Shown piece after piece: positions 1-13,275 of a DNA stretch of 64,000 nucleotides (its first letter is position 1; every line of letters starts with the position of its first letter). The position numbers were made by a program, and so were the translations under genes. Source of the stretch: Serinus canaria (lineage: Eukaryota > Chordata > Aves > Passeriformes > Fringillidae); assembly GCF_022539315.1 (NCBI RefSeq), contig NC_066323.1:17907719-17971718 (forward strand). Direction: 5' to 3'. A model generated the notes under the pieces. It was not told the DNA's origin, searched no databases, and saw only the letters and a program-made list of their open reading frames with translations.

Positions 1-2988
1 AGATGTGAGGAATTACAAGTACTCTACTGTATTTGTTGAGCTGCTTCTTTATTTTGCTCTGTTTATGTTGAGCTGTGCACATGCCCCCCAAACAAGGTCA
101 GGCAACTGCATAGAGTGGAGGATGCCCCTCACTTCCCCAGCCCAGGTTCTCAGCTTGGTTCAGACAGATGAAACTTCACTTTAACTGTCAAGAATTTGTG
201 TCTAAATCATTCATTTGTCATCTAATTTAACTTTTATGAGGAATCACTTTAAAAATTCAAATAATTCACTTGTAACTTGAATTTTTATGAAAGATTAATG
301 TGGTTAAGAAAAAAAAAGTTCAAAAGATAGTTCTGACTCAGAACTATCTGCTTAAGATTATATAGAAATCCAATCAGTTACATTCTCTGCCCTGCCTGAA
401 TCTGTACCACGTTTCCCAATAACTTCCTAAGAAGGTTTTATTTAATCAAGAACGTGTTCCACGGAGCCCCAGAGGTCACAGTTTAGAAGGATTATTTGAC
501 CTAGACTTTGTATAAAGCAGATGGCTCTGCTTTATGGCAATTAGTAAGCAGGAACTGTGGTATCTGGTTATATCTTCTGATTCTCTGTTTATATGAAGTT
601 ATGTGAAACTGGAACCTCTTTGAAAGTCAAGCTGTGTGGAAACCATTTGAGACTATTTCATTTCTAATTATAGGCTTGATAAAGCCATTTTCATGCAAGA
701 GTAGGATCAATGAAGAGACTGTCAAACTTGTGACCATCCATCCACTGGAAAGTGCTCTGACTCTTTCAAAGGCTATCACAGAGATAACCTTGCCATGGGG
801 AATGGCAATCTCACTTCAAAGAAAATGTAAACATTATCTACACAGTTTAAGTCAATCTTTCCCTGCAGATTCAGAGTGGCAACAAACTTGCACAATTATT
901 AGCAAAAACAAAGTTTGAAAATACTGACAGTCCCTTTAATTTCCCATTCACCCACAAACACATACATTTCCTATTGCCTAAAACAGGAAACTCAATTGAG
1001 CTCTTGCTGGGTTCCACATAAGATGCAAGATGGGCTGGTTTGCCAGGGCAGTCTCAAAGAGAAATGGGCATTTTTCTTCCCCTGACCTCTGGGCACGTGT
1101 GTTCAGCTCTGCCACAAGTGGAATAAGCTGCCTCCACTCCAAAGGAGTGAAAGGCTGGAATGTCACTAGGCCTGAACTGATGCTGTCTGGACTTGGTGTG
1201 GGCTTTGTTAGCCCAGGCCCAGCACGATGCTACTCTCACAGTCCTGTGCTAATGGAGCTGCCCAGCTCCCACACCAGAGAGCTTCAGCTGCAGGGCTCTG
1301 AACACAGGAGAAGAGGTGCACAGGTGTCTTTGGCTGATGATGCAAGAACATCCTGGACTAAACTGGCAGCACTCTGAGCACGGGACCTTCCACTCATCTC
1401 TGCTGCTCACAGCCTGCTACACTCTGATGAACTTCAGGAATCAGTGAGACAGCAATACTCCTGCTCTGCACAGTGGGAAGCCTTCTTTGCAATAGGAAAA
1501 AAAAAAGTTTGCTTTCATACTGCAAATCTTAGTCTTCCCCTCCAGAAGAAACCAAAACCCAAAAAGCATTAACTGCAATTTAGTGAGAGTTATTAAGTGG
1601 GAGGCCTTACAAATGAAAATGGCCTTTACTCAGAGGTATAGGACATGCTTTATGTAGAATTCAGATATTTTCAAGAAATCAGTTATGTCTCAAAATCTAA
1701 AGAGACAAAATTTTTTTTAACTCCATCACTGATTTAAAATATGTCCTTGTACCATTGAATGCTTTAGAATTGATTGTAGAAAAGAAGGCACAATATAGAC
1801 AATCAATTGACTTTTATAAAACTCACATACACATCCAAAAGAGAACATGAAACTCAAGTTTTAAACCTGAAAATATTATGGGAAGGAGTAGCTGCAAAAT
1901 TACTACTGTCACAGGAAAACAATTAGATGATTTTATTCTAGCACTATCTGTAACAATTTTAAGAAAACATATTAAAAATTCCAGCCTTAAATTGTTTCCA
2001 CTGGTCTAGCACTGTCCAGTATGGTGAGGAGTTTGCACAGCCCTAGACAAAGTGGTCTCCTCATTTAAGGATGGAGATGTGTCCAAAAGAAAATCTGAGT
2101 AGCCCAGAACTTGACTTAAAACACAAACTGTATTATTTTACAAAGACCAATTCATCTAAATGCTAAAGATTTTTTACCCAATTAAAGCAAAATGTTCCTT
2201 AGCTTTATGCACAGCTAATATGAAAGAACAAGTGACAGATTGCTCATAGTTTCTATTTTTTCCAAGCTATTTCCTTCATCTTCTCCTGAGCCAAATTTTT
2301 ATTGGCTAAAATTAATGGACCCCAAAATGAACCCATCCTATTTCGCAACACATACTTCATGGCAATTTCAAAAACAAGTCAGATACTACTAACTTCTCAG
2401 CAGAGTTTATGCAGAAATGTGGATTTTCACCTTTTGTTTCAGTTTGACATTCATGCTCAATATCAATTTTCTTTTACCTTAGTTGTTTTATTATCAGTAG
2501 GAACTAGACATTAAAACCTCTGCACATACAGAATTCCTTCTCTGAATTTCTGAACTGACACTAAATAAGATGTGACATCAAACCTTACACAGTTTCTCTT
2601 CCCATGCTGAATGCAGCCAGAACAATGCACTCAAAGTAGACAAAGCTTTGAGGGAAATGCCAGCCAAAAGACTCTCTCATATTGAGACTTCAGACACCTC
2701 TTCTCATGCCTAAAATGTGGATGCTAGAAGGGTCAGGATCAAGAAGTCATTATTCAAACAATTCTATGCCCATTACTCACCACTCTCAGTGCTGCTTCCA
2801 TAAGTACTTTTGTTGACACTAGAGTTGGCCCTAAACACTTTGATGAACACTAAGGAATTCATCTATCAAAATACATGGCAACTAAATCAACATCATCCTG
2901 TTATTTATTATTAAAAAAATCTAAACTTGCCTCTATATAAATTCTAGAAAAGGAAGGAAGGCCAAAAACAGAAAAGGGAAACCCTAGG

Positions 2989-3027
2989 AAAAAAAAAAAA
3001 AAAAACCAAAAAAAAAAAACCAACCAA
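2989..3027. repeat. A-rich tract with CC interruptions
   Basis: Two adenine runs are separated by CC and followed by two CCAA units. It resembles the other A/C tracts in this window (about 13.28, 26.17 and 44.46 kb). It could be the tail of a decayed retroposon, but no body is recognisable upstream. Confidence 0.8.
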
Positions 3028-5365
3028 TTTTCCCAAGCCTTAAATCAGTTTTGAAAACTGTCATTTGTCCAATTAAAATAGTTGTTTTTTTTTTTAATTC
3101 ATTTTCATGCACTCCTGGGCTCTGGAAAAGATCATCAAGGCAAGTATCAAAATACCTTGAAAATATTGTATATACTTCTTGACTGGGAACAGGACCTAAA
3201 AGAAAAATCTCAGATTTCTCTACCTAGCTCTATAATTTCAAAGCAAGATTTTTCCATGGAGTAAGAATTCAACTGGATACAAGAATGTCAGCCAAGATTT
3301 TCCAAGTCTTTTGGTGCTTCTCCTAGCCAAAGCTAATTGTTCTGAATTTCCCTGAGTACTCATGCAATATAATAGTAGTGCCTCCTGTTTTGCAAAAACA
3401 ACTACAACCAAGGTTTGACAATTCGTGGTAACTGAAGAGAAAACAGGGATAATAAATTAATTGGAAATTAAATAACACAATAATTGAAAACTGTTCCAAT
3501 ATTCTTGATTGATTTTATGCCTTATTAATAATTAACAGCAAATGTGCTAGTTAGCTTCAGTATAAGGAGGAATGAATGAAAACTGATTCAGTGAAAATGC
3601 CTCAAAAATCACCTATATTTCTTCCCATAAGAATTTTCTTTTACTGTCTCTTTTCATAACACTGACTCAATCCAAATTTCTGTAGACTTACTAATATCTG
3701 ACAGAACATAGCCTGAGGTGATACAAGAGCAGACTGAGAGGAATTCTCTGCAGCTCTATCCACACAAGAACATTTCCAAAAGGCAAACAGTATTTCCCTT
3801 GTTTCAACGAACCTATTCAATTTGGGGAAACAGAGTGAGCCCTGAGAGAGTGAGACACAGGCAGTTAGCAGTCCCAGCTGTGTTCTGTATGGCTCTAGGA
3901 CTGAGACTTGTCCTGCCAGGCACCCCTGAACAATGAATGCTTCCCCACACTGCCCAGATCCAACAGCACAAAGGAGTTTCTCATGGGCCCTTGGGCAATT
4001 TAACAAGTGCACCTGACATTCACTCTGCTTATCACCTGCCCAAGGTTAAAGCAGCCTCTCCAGGAGACAAGCAGGGCTCTCTCAGGAGCTGCAGGGAGTT
4101 TAGGAATTCCCAGTGAGCTCCCCAGGGACAGAGCACAGAAATGCACGGTGCCCATTAGCACAGCTGCTTCCTCAGCAGCACTGCCACTCTGCCTCGGGCT
4201 GGTTCCAAGTGCAGTATCTTACACAGATGGAGAGTGGACAAACTGCAAGGACATCACTGATCTGACGACACTCCTGCTACTTGCTTCAGTTTCCTTCCAC
4301 TCCATCAGCAGAATCTGTCCCAGTTCTCCTTCCTGGCTCTACTACCCCCTGCCTTTCCCAGTGCAGGCTCCTCACTCCCTGCCTCCAGCACTAACAGCAG
4401 TCCTGGGGACGACAGGGACACGGGCTCACAAACACTGATTGATGACACACCTCCTAAGGAAGCAGGAGCAAGTAATAAACACGGCCTTAGGACGTGATTT
4501 ATGTGTGTTTGGCAATTCAGACACATACTCACACTGCAGACTAGCTAGAGACAGGGGCAGGGAGAGTGGATGCTGGTTATCTATCAGAAAAGCTCTGGCT
4601 CAAAGCCAAGAACTGGTTAGTCAGCTCAAGTCAGAAGGAGCAGAATATGAAGCAAATGCACCATCAGAACTCAATGTAAAGCTATATTTCATTTTGTTTT
4701 GTGCTTGTTGAAATTAAAATATAAAATGTTTTCAATTAACTTGGGGAAAAAAATAAATAGAAGCAGAAGTCATTCCGAATTTAAGAAGTACCACTTCTGA
4801 GAAATTTTTTAGGAAATTAACTTAGAAAACACAGGACATAACTTAGAAAACATTAACAGGACTCTGAACTCACCAACAAGATGGAAGAGGCCAAAGTCTT
4901 TGTCCTTCTGCCATAAAGGGAGGATGAACCTGAATTTGGACTCAGACAAACGTAATTCTGCAAAGACTCAGGTAATGAAACAGTGGGCACCATACATCAC
5001 TCCTTGATTGAGGTATGGCATCTTACAGACCTCTGTGAAACAGCTCAAAATCAGGAGTTCTGTTCTTGGTCTCCTGATTGATTTTCTAGTAAAATCATTT
5101 AAGAATGTGATTAAGAGCTCCAGCTCTTCAAATGTTAGCGGTTTTTATGAGTAACCAAGCAGTCCCAGAAAATTGGCAATTTTAAAACAAAAGATTTGCC
5201 ACCAATGAAATCTGGTCAAGTGCTGGAAAAACTTTTCCTATTTATTTATTCTCATTATAAATGCACTCATTTACCCAATTTCCTTGGCCCTTGCAGCAAA
5301 GAAGTTTTCCCAGCAACAGAATTATAATGATTAATCAATGCTCAACAACACTTGCAAATGTCTTA

Positions 5366-5392
5366 TTAGCTTGTTATTTAGCTTGTTATTAG
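5366..5392. repeat. 12-bp tandem repeat (about 2.3 copies)
   Basis: The unit TTAGCTTGTTAT occurs at 5366-5377 and again at 5378-5389 without mismatch, followed by TAG, which nearly starts a third copy. This looks like a small replication-slippage duplication in otherwise ordinary sequence. Confidence 0.85.
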
Positions 5393-5803
5393 TAAAAATA
5401 AGAATTTTTCCCCAGATGTGGTTCATGAAACACTACCACAATCCCACCCAAAAGGAGATCTGCACAGTGTGGTTTGTGCTACCAAAAGAGCTTGAACCTC
5501 AGAAATGACAAAGCCAAAAACTGTTCACAACTGAGCTACTGATTCTGAGGGAGAGCTGTTTGGTGAATAATGACTACACCAGACAAAACTGGAGGTGATT
5601 CATGGAGCAGGAAGTCGTGTCAAAGACGTTGCTGAATTATGCATGCAATGAATGTCATCTTTATTCCAGTAATCTCTGCAAATCATGAGACTGGAGAATA
5701 CCTGAGCCTTTAATTTTCCCTTAAAGAATAAAGGAAAAAATGGTTCAAGCCTGAATTTCCGCATCACAAATGATAATTACAAAAAGACTAAAACTAACAG
5801 GAT

Positions 5804-5888
5804 TTGGGGGGTTGGGGTTTTTGTTGTGTTTTGTTTGTTTGGGGGTTTTGGGGGGGATTTTGTGTGTTGGTTGGGTTTGGTGGGGGGG
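5804..5888 (+). repeat. T/G-rich low-complexity tract with G-quadruplex potential
   Basis: The plus strand alternates T runs with G runs: six G at 5806-5811, four at 5814-5817, five at 5841-5845, seven at 5850-5856, three at 5873-5875 and seven at 5882-5888. Four or more runs of at least three G is the standard requirement for an intramolecular G-quadruplex, although one loop of about 23 bases is long. The minus strand is an A/C tract of the type seen elsewhere in the window. An open frame across it on the minus strand is a composition artefact. Confidence 0.8.
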
Positions 5889-7783
5889 TACTAGCAAAAT
5901 GAGACTATAGACCCTGGAAAATGACACTGCCCAATCCCACATTTAAGTGTTGAACAAAAACATATTTAGGGACATGAGGAAGCAGGAATGAAACTGTTTT
6001 TAAAACTATTTATTCTTACCCATTTATAACATGTCTGTTGCTCTTCTCTTCAAGGCCAGGGTTCAAAGTCACTGATGTATTTTTTAGTTTGGCTTGTAAA
6101 TCCAAACCAATAGGAATTAAAACAAAAAGGGGGGAGAGAAATCCACTAGGAGAATGAAGTCACTTGAGCCCCTGCACAGATACAGCTCCTCTTTTTCAGC
6201 AGCAGCAAATGAACCTGAATGGGGGCTTTATCTGGACATCTTTGAATACAATAAGAGATTTTCAAAGCCCCCAAGAACCCAAAAGACAGTAACCATAGCA
6301 AGACACCACCTACACAAAACCTCAAAAATGTCAGCCAATGCTCATCATTCTTTTTACATCTAAAATATGACCAGATCACTGGAAATATTTGTGCAAATGC
6401 ACATTGAGTGTCCAAATGGACAAGGCTCTTTCTACTCCAACAGCAGCAAAATTTCCAATTGACACCTCCCCCATAAGAGGGACAAACAAAAGTCTGATGC
6501 TTTTGTGTGGAAATACAAAATAAGCTACATGTTGGAATTCTTTTTGTTTAACTCCCAGTTTACTGTGTGGTCCAATATGAAATCCTTATTCCTGTGAAAT
6601 AACTGTTTTCTGATCTCTCTCCAGAAGGAAACCCAGAGAAACATTTTCATGGCTAGAAGGAATTACTAAAAGATTTCATCATGTCTTAGTTTATGCACTA
6701 CATATACATATGTATACGTAAGACAAAGGATCACTTAAATCAACCCTTTTATTCAGCTAAATTTTATTGTGCCCAGCAGAAATGATATTTTTCCTATCTG
6801 AAAGTAGTCACACAAACTGTTTAGCTTTGGCTTAATTGAGAAAACCCATTTTTTTAACAACATTTTGATATAACACATATGCCTAAACATTCATGTTTGC
6901 TTTTAATTTTTTAGTGCAAGAGTTTTTAGCATTTCTCTGCTCTCAGCTGTGTATGATCCAGCCAAAGCCAGCCAGTCACATCTCCTGATGTGGTTGTATA
7001 TCCAAGGCTGTGGCTCCTTATTTAGTTACAGTCTGAGTGCTATCCCAAACAAGGTATATTTACAGAAATATTTTACTTGCATTTCCTCTTCACAAACATT
7101 TTTCTTTGTGTAACCCCTTAGCTTTAGGTGGAGTTACTCCTGGGTTTTTATTGTGACACAGTCAGAGGAGAATGAGGCTTAACACCTTTATGATTAGCTG
7201 GAATACTGTACTAAACCCACCTGGGAGCAGTTCCAATGAAAGTGCAGTAAATGCATGACTTATCATGTTGGGAGAAGCACTGCATTTTGAAGGAAGCAGT
7301 GTAATGGTATCTCATGAGAGCAGTTTGCATTAATTGCAAGGTTTGTGTGGCTTGGATTTATTAAAGTTCTGAATCTATTGCCAGTTGCTGCCATATGCAG
7401 TCTATAATTTTTGAAACACAAGACTGTACATCTCCCAAAGACATTCCCTCTAATCACTTGCAAATTTAAGAACTTCAGCACAAAGAGATGCTTCCTAATC
7501 AGGACCAGCAACCTGGCCACTGGCAAAACCAGTATAGAGACCAGAAATTATAAAAGCATAAGTGCATCTATCTATAAAAGCAGTCATACTGGTCAAGTAG
7601 ATTTAGTAACATTTTTCAACTGAGGGGTTCTACACCCCTCTGTTCTGGAGTTTTGGATGCAATCTCTGCTCTGCTTGGACAGAGGAAGTGTTTCCTAACA
7701 CATCAATTGTCACCAGAATGGGAGGAACATTTCTGAGGAGCTCTCAGGGAGGGCAGTAACAGCTGCCCACATCTCAGCATCAC

Positions 7784-7844
7784 CACCCTGAGACATTCCA
7801 ACAGGCAGGAAATAAACACCTGCCTGTTGGAATGTATCAGGGTG
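7784..7844. repeat. near-perfect 26-bp inverted repeat (hairpin)
   Basis: The left arm (7784-7809) and right arm (7819-7844) are reverse complements over 26 bases with one mismatch. The inner 16 pairs are perfect and the loop is 9 bases (7810-7818). The inner arm begins CATTCCAACAGGCAGG. The same 10-base core recurs just outside the hairpin, reversed at 7843-7852 and forward at 7955-7964. The structure could form a cruciform in DNA or a stable hairpin in RNA from either strand. Nothing shows that it is transcribed. It lies about 280 bases from a CR1 fragment but is not a part of CR1 that I recognise. Confidence 0.85.
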
Positions 7845-8119
7845 TTGGAATGCCTTCAGAAACACTTCATGGAGCAGAAAATTACTGCAGGGACAACGGG
7901 GTAATAGTTCACCAACAGCACACTCCCAGGTAGCATTAATGCTGGGGAATGCCTCATTCCAACAGGGATACCCACAACATTCAAAGGCTGCTGCATGAAG
8001 CCCACACAGCCTCAGGCACAGTTCCAGGAATGAGCTGGGTGAAGTTGCACACAAAGAAGGCCTCACCCTTCTGCTTTAGCCACTTTCACTGGTTTGGACA
8101 GGCCAGAACAGACGCCATC

Positions 8120-8375
8120 AGTTGGAAGGGATCATTTGTCCAGCTGCCTGGCCAGTTCAGGCTTGACCAAGACAGAGCTTTTTAGTGAGAGCATTGTCCA
8201 AATGCCTCCTAAACACTGACAGGCCTGGGGCTCTCACCATCACTCCAGGAAGCCTATTCCAGAGTTTGACCTCCCTGGCACTGAAGAAACATTTCCTAAG
8301 GCTGAGTGTAAACCTCTCCTGGTGCAGGAGAACCATTCCCACGTGCCCTGCCACTGGAGAATTGTTTCTTACCAC
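8120..8375 (-). mobile_element. CR1-type LINE fragment, 5'-truncated, minus strand
   Basis: The plus strand reads as the antisense of a CR1 3' region: phrases equivalent to 'ggcctggggctctcaccatc', 'gcctattccagag' and 'aaacctctcctggtgcagg' follow the order familiar from avian CR1 copies. On the minus strand a frame still encodes a relic of the CR1 ORF2 C-terminus, including a WNRLP motif followed by a VFRRHLD-like segment (roughly residues 36-60 of the 8157-8375 frame). The copy lacks the endonuclease and reverse-transcriptase core and is non-autonomous. It is visibly diverged, so old. The exact ends are uncertain by tens of bases, and I did not see clear target-site duplications. Confidence 0.85.
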
Positions 8376-8399
8376 GCAGCTGACTTCATTTCTTTGATC

Positions 8400-11300
8400 T
8401 CAGCTGCCTGAAGAATGCAAAGTAAGGGACAGATTCTTTTCATACCTGCTCTTTCCAACACAGGAGATGACAAAGAACAGTTATGAGGGCTGTGGTGCAC
8501 AAACAATTTGTGCCTGGCTCTGATGGAGAGCTCCTACCCACAGCTGAGCCACAAGGCTCTGAGAAGATTAAGGATCGAGTTTTGTAGCATCAACTGCACA
8601 CAGCCCAATGCAGCTTTTTGTTCTCTTTGATACTTCCAAATAAGTAATTTTCCAACTTTTCTTCTGAAAATGTTGGCTTACTTCCTTGCTCATTATGTGA
8701 CCTGGTGGTGTTAACCAAAAGCCAGTAATTTTCCTCACCTTTCAGTTAAAAGTGGTTTCATTTGTTCTTCTAAAACTTCATTCTACTACTTACCACACAT
8801 GAATCTTTACAAGACCTAAGTCAGTCTACCCCAATCATGATATAAAATTTTACTTAAGTGACTGAAATTTAACCAACTGCATTCTCTTTTCCAATTAAAC
8901 TTTTTTTTTACATTGACAGTAATCTTTTTTCCTAGCACAGGGACTTCAATATTAGAATTAATGTTTCATAGCAAGAGGTGTTAAAAACAAAGTGAATTAA
9001 TTCTTCTCCATAATAAAGCATCTCTTTCCCCTAGTGCAAGCTAAAGAATTTTTAACACAGGAATTTTCATTACAGGACAGTGAAAGAAAATGTAAATGAA
9101 ATGTATCACTTCAGGGTTCTCAGAGCATTTATGAGATCATGTAGCTCCCTCTGCCACGTGTGTCTCTGACATTTCTCCTAAGTGTACTTCACTCTTCAGA
9201 CAAGGTTACTCAGTACAGCACCTCCTAATGCTGCTCAGCAGGTTAAAGGTTTTATTCTGTTGGCTTACATGACTCAGCTCTGAGGTTTCTCTGAGCTTTC
9301 ATGGCCTGGGAGTAACCTCAATTTTCTTACAGTCTCAGAAATATTATTGCACCCCAGAACCTGGCCCCATTTAGATTTCCTTATAAAAACAAGGAAATTT
9401 GTGCCCAGACTATGCATAAACCTCAGCAATAACACAAAACTTCGTACCTAAACAATATGTTGGGAAAAAATATTCTCAGTAATTGGAAAACATTATTCTT
9501 TTAAAGGGAGCAGTTTCTCAGCCTCCTGCACTGTGTCATTGAAAGGAAAGCATGTATTTCGCAGAGAAATTACTCAAATACTTCATGTCAGGCCTCCTCA
9601 ATGGCCAAAATCAAAACAGCACAAACAGCACAACATAAGCAATAAAAAATTCAGTTAACACCATTTATGATTAATAAACTTACTGCTAATAGGTTAAATT
9701 TCCATTACCCATGGTGAGATCTCTGCACAGCACATCAACAACAGAGCCACTGAAGGACCCAGGGAAGGACTTTGGGAATGCCAGGTGGGAGTGACAGCAG
9801 CACACAGCAAACCCTGCAGGCAGCACAGCCTCACAAGGGCTTCACCTGAGCCTCTTCACTAAGAGCAGAACTCAGGAACCCCAGCTAATCCAGGAGGAAG
9901 CCCCAAAATGTAAATTCCACACAACCATAGATTATTAATAGACACATGTAACGCTGCAAAAAGATGGCAATGCACTTCATGGGTGTAATATTTATGGTCA
10001 AGCTTCAAACTCTTTACCTCCTCCAAGTGGTTTCTGCCTCAATATATACAGTCTAGCATGTTCTTCACTACATCAGGTGGTTCCTTTTTTGACTCTGCAT
10101 TACTATGAACTGCTACATCTGCATCATGTCATAGAGCAAATGGAAAAACGCCTTTGTTTAACTAAAAAGTATGTGAAGCATTTCTACATGAGCAGTAAAT
10201 CTTTACCCGCATTTTCTAGGTGCATTTATGGTATGTACCCACAAGGATGCATATTTCTTGGTGAGCTTGCAAAATTATAAACCAAAAAGCCTTTCTTTGA
10301 AGGGAAATTTACATTTTCTTTGTAGAAAGCAAATATATATATGTTGATCCAGTAATATTCTTAGGGGAAAAAAAAAGTAAAACTGTAACATCAGATATGT
10401 TTAATCTATGTCTAGGGGGAAATGAAAAAGCAGAAAAGTCCAGATTGCTCTGAACAAGGGTATGTTTGATCTGCATGTAAAAGGGGCACTCTGCAGCCTT
10501 TACACCACTAGCTCACATTGATGGACAGGACATTTAGACTTTGAGTTGGACCTGAAGGAATTTAGTTAATGCATCCCCTTGCCTCAGAGATGAAAGCCAC
10601 TTCTCCTACCACATGATCTGCCTCTTTCTTGTGCTGCTGTCAGACATTCCAATTCTTCGCTGTGTCAGAGAGGCAAATTTGCAGCAATGGGACAGGCTGG
10701 GGGGAAAAGCGTCAAAATTTCAGAATTTAATTTAATAAATAAATAAACAGCACCATAAAATTCACCCTGCACACACATGAAATTGTCAGCCTGCTTTCAT
10801 AACCTCCACAGAAGCTGCTTTGACAAACACTGAAATGCTTTTCCAGTATTCTAGATACCCAATAGAAAAAGTCACTGAAGTTCTCCTTGCTATGCCTTCT
10901 AAAGCTCTCTGCTCAGACTGTGAACAGAAAGTCTTGAGGAAAACCACAGGTAAAAATCCAAACTCTGACATCAACTCTCTGTGCCAATCATGCTTTTTGG
11001 CTATTTTAATATTTGCCTTTGACTTCAGTTCTAACAGTAGCATCTAGAAATTTACCACAGGCCTGTCACTCTAATGATTCTGGCACAGTAACAGAATGCA
11101 ATTATTGACTCATTGCAGTACTGCTCTGTTGACTTCAGGCTCAATAATGCAACATAAAACTGGTCTCTACTGGTGGTATTGTCTTTCACATATTGCCCAA
11201 TGGACTCTCACAAAGTGATGATTTTGTTGCTCTTGCTGAGATTCTAAGAACAAGTGAATTCTCACAGAATTTCAATAGTGTTGCTCAATACCCATGTTCC

Positions 11301-13270
11301 CTATAAATATTACCAAAAGTACTGCAAATAAAAGAGTATTTCTAAAATACTCTTAGAACAAGGTTTTTTTTACACAGATGAGATATGCAGCAATCCAGAT
11401 ACTGGAAACATGCATGTGTTTTATTATTGTTTCACATGCAGCAGTGAAAAAGTAAATTTGTAAAAAGCCAGTTAAATATATGACATTTACTACTCATCAT
11501 CACCACTTCTCTGAGAGTCTGCATTTGGTGGAGTCTACCAGAATAAGGTTCTACAGTAAAATGAAGGGGGACATCAGTCTTACAGGATAATATTCCATAA
11601 AATGTAAAAGAATTGCACAAGAAGGGGAGTGTTTCATTTACATATGTCCCTCTCTGGTTTGGGTTTGCACCTTCTGGACAGAGATTGCATTGTTTAGATA
11701 ACTACACCCAGCAGTTGTCTTCCAAGCCCTCCTCACACTGACTCTGACCTGCAGCCAGGGGTCCAAAAACACATCTCCAGAAACTTTATGTTCAGGGCAT
11801 TAACTTCAGCATTACTCTTCTTATCCATAAGGTCAGAGGTCTGCTTCTTTTATTTGGGAGCAACCAGCATGTTGTGGTGATAATACACAGTAAAGCTCTG
11901 TTAATTAACAGATGCAATGGAGAAAGAGAGATGTCAAATAAAACAGAGCAGCAGCATCCCAGCTGGGCTGAGGCTGCTGGGTTACAGGGCTGCCTCTTCC
12001 CCTCAGGCTGAGGGGACTCCTCCACTACAGCACAAAAAGGCTTCTGCAAAAATTGGTTCTCTTAATCAGGTTCAAAGATCCTTTCTTACCTTTCCCTCCT
12101 GATTATTTTTCCCTTATATGAATTCCCTCTTAACAAATACTCAAATGAATGCTTTGCTTAAAATTCCAATAATTTGCATGCCAAGAAGAGGAAATAAATG
12201 TTTGCAATGATATTAATATTTTTAATACCACTAAAGCATTTCTCATGTACTCATTTACATGACTCAACAGGGGAACAGAATCATGACTCAGTGGGCCAAG
12301 CACATCTCAAATACTGGAAAAAACAGGCTCTACATATTTTAAACATCTTTACATATGCCACACAGGGTTTGTTTAAAAAAACTAAAATTCTTCTTTTGAG
12401 ATACTTCATATCTCATCCCAAATTGAATTACTAAGGTCTAGGAAACTTTTTTTTAAATGAAGACGTTAAAAAAATGAGTTAACTACTCCACATTAAAAGA
12501 GGATAAATACTGCAATTTTTTACAAGCTGCTAGAGCTGCCAAATTTATAATACAGAATTACAAAATTGAGTTTTATTATTGAAAATTCTACCCAACTCTA
12601 ATATGGGCTAATTTAAAGAGGAAATTTATCTTTACAGTTTTTTATGTAGAAGATGGGGCAGAAGTTTTGAAGGTCCTTCCCATACATTTAATGTGGTATT
12701 AAAAACAACAATTCTATGCATTCTTTTATGATATAAACTATCACATGTTCTCTCACTGTACCCAAAGAATTCAGCACTTCTACTTACTCAGGTATGGGAT
12801 TTTTATTTATGTTTTGACTCCAGAAATTTTCAGTGTGACCCTCTTTGGACTTAAGAAGACAGCAGCCATCAACAGGCAATGCAGACAGAGCTGTCTGCAG
12901 GACTGGGGATGTCAGGCCCGCAAAAATCAGAAAGAACATCCAGATCTTTTTTTGACCTTTGAAAGGTTTAGATTTCAAATTGCACTCAGTTTAACTGATC
13001 CTAATGACTGGCCTCATACCTGGACAGAGCTATGCCAGAAGAACTGTTACTGTGACAGCCAAGCAACAACATTCCACATGCTTACAGTAAAATATCATAT
13101 TCTTGAGTTTCTTCTGCTGCACTTGTATGGACATCAAGACCTAATTGCAAAACCATTCCAACTGAGGTGATTTTGTTCATTGACTCCAGAGGCCTTTAAC
13201 TCAAACCCTAATCTATTAATTCAAACCACACACATGACCCCTGCCCTCCAGGAAATTGAACTCATAAGAT
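8400..13270. other. non-coding AT-rich sequence, no gene recognised
   Basis: No recognisable exon, RNA gene or interspersed repeat. The longest frame (12745-13170, plus strand, 141 codons) gives an unremarkable protein without signal, domain or repeat, has an overlapping frame on the other strand, and looks like chance. Short poly-A and poly-T runs are scattered through the stretch. Confidence 0.55.
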
Positions 13271-13275
13271 AACGT

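Larger units (their letters stand above)
1..7700. other. non-coding AT-rich sequence, no gene recognised
   Basis: No exon, RNA gene or dispersed repeat is recognisable here apart from the simple-sequence tracts and small tandem repeat listed separately. Open frames are short and overlap on both strands (for example around 1.03-1.38 kb and 3.6-4.7 kb), as expected by chance. The stretches at 1.02-1.40 kb and 3.70-4.45 kb are visibly richer in G and C than their surroundings and hold the longest frames. Their translations show no domain I recognise, and neither is CpG-dense enough to call an island. Intergenic or intronic sequence is the likeliest reading. Confidence 0.6.

Noticed and set aside
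1021..1380. GC-richer patch considered as a retroviral gag or CR1 remnant
   Set aside because: No motif or ordered similarity that I could defend on either strand.
4007..4438. 143-codon plus-strand frame in a GC-richer patch
   Set aside because: Overlapping frames on the opposite strand and no motif or splice structure; GC-richer DNA simply has fewer stops.
12745..13170. 141-codon plus-strand frame
   Set aside because: No recognisable family or repeat; overlaps a minus-strand frame; no strong splice boundary.
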